DNA of 15,746 nt from Pyronema omphalodes. Lineage: Eukaryota; Ascomycota; Pezizomycetes; Pezizales; Pyronemataceae. A program made the translations under genes and the position numbers. The notes under the pieces are model-generated. The model saw only the letters and a list, made by a program, of their open reading frames with translations, was not told the origin of the DNA and searched no databases. This document shows positions 15,434-15,746 of this stretch, in pieces. Every line of letters starts with the position of its first letter. Position 1 is the first letter of the stretch. The stretch covers positions 1 through 15,746 of the forward strand of contig JAJJXM010000204.1 of the NCBI GenBank assembly GCA_024516155.1, given 5' to 3'.

Positions 15434-15746
15434 TGACTGGGAGGGGAGGTCTGAGTATCAATATATTTATGATGTATCTATCCATCCAAGGTCAAGGGAA
15501 AATATCCAAGGTATCGTAATAAAATCCTATCCAATCCAACTTTACAATCAATACCAGAATACCATAAAAATCTGTAAATACTCTTTCAAACTACAAGTGA
15601 ATACGTGAAGTGAACGTAGGTTTGTTATTATTTGTTATTTGTTATTTGGTGGGTTAAGATTAGAAATCGATAGGATAGCTATGTATGGGTATGTAATGTG
15701 CCTTGAGTAATTTATGGTTATAGGATTTGTCAAGTAGGGCTGCTGA
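15434..15746. other. Unassigned right end of the window
   Basis: AT-rich sequence with no recognised gene. It holds a very short ATTTGTT heptamer repeat (about 15622-15648). Confidence 0.35.

Overview
The window looks like nuclear DNA of a filamentous ascomycete (probably Pezizomycotina). This is inferred from short introns (49-142 nt) with GT...CTAAC-like...AG signals, the fungal type of both transporters, and pyrimidine-rich sequence before a start codon. No tRNA, rRNA, CRISPR array or complete transposon was recognised.

Two genes are well supported, arranged head to head with about 2.1 kb between their start codons. On the minus strand, 6370-4534 is a six-exon ZIP-family zinc/iron permease of about 499 residues. 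Its gene model includes a 15-nt microexon and needs two single-base frame corrections. On the plus strand, 8437-9702 is a three-exon triose-phosphate/nucleotide-sugar type transporter (TPT/DMT superfamily) of about 348 residues, needing one single-base correction in an A6 run. Both corrected models close in frame (1500 and 1047 nt), and every splice junction falls inside conserved family sequence. The genes are therefore probably functional in life and the indels probably consensus errors, although decay cannot be excluded.

Most of the rest is tandem and low-complexity DNA. Positions 1-4500 hold a succession of unrelated arrays: ATTATCT, AAAATCC, TTGATGG, a GT/GC tract, ATGGGGG, a GGGAA tract facing a TTTCC tract, CTCCAAT, and a composite AGCTAT repeat. 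Positions 9700-14570 hold poly-G/C runs, a 14-bp minisatellite, A/C-rich, GGGGATT and TTTGAAATC blocks, then GGGGACT, ACTGCTC, GGTTAT, GGGAACTT and CAGAATA arrays. About eleven of these unrelated arrays share a 7-bp period.

Two short non-coding elements with inverted ends look like MITEs: 12071-12173, and 15222-15431 flanked by TA. The last kilobase also has a short open stretch faintly like a pogo/Fot1 transposase tail. The genes are not obviously in one pathway: one imports divalent metal and the other moves a phosphorylated metabolite or nucleotide sugar across an internal membrane.
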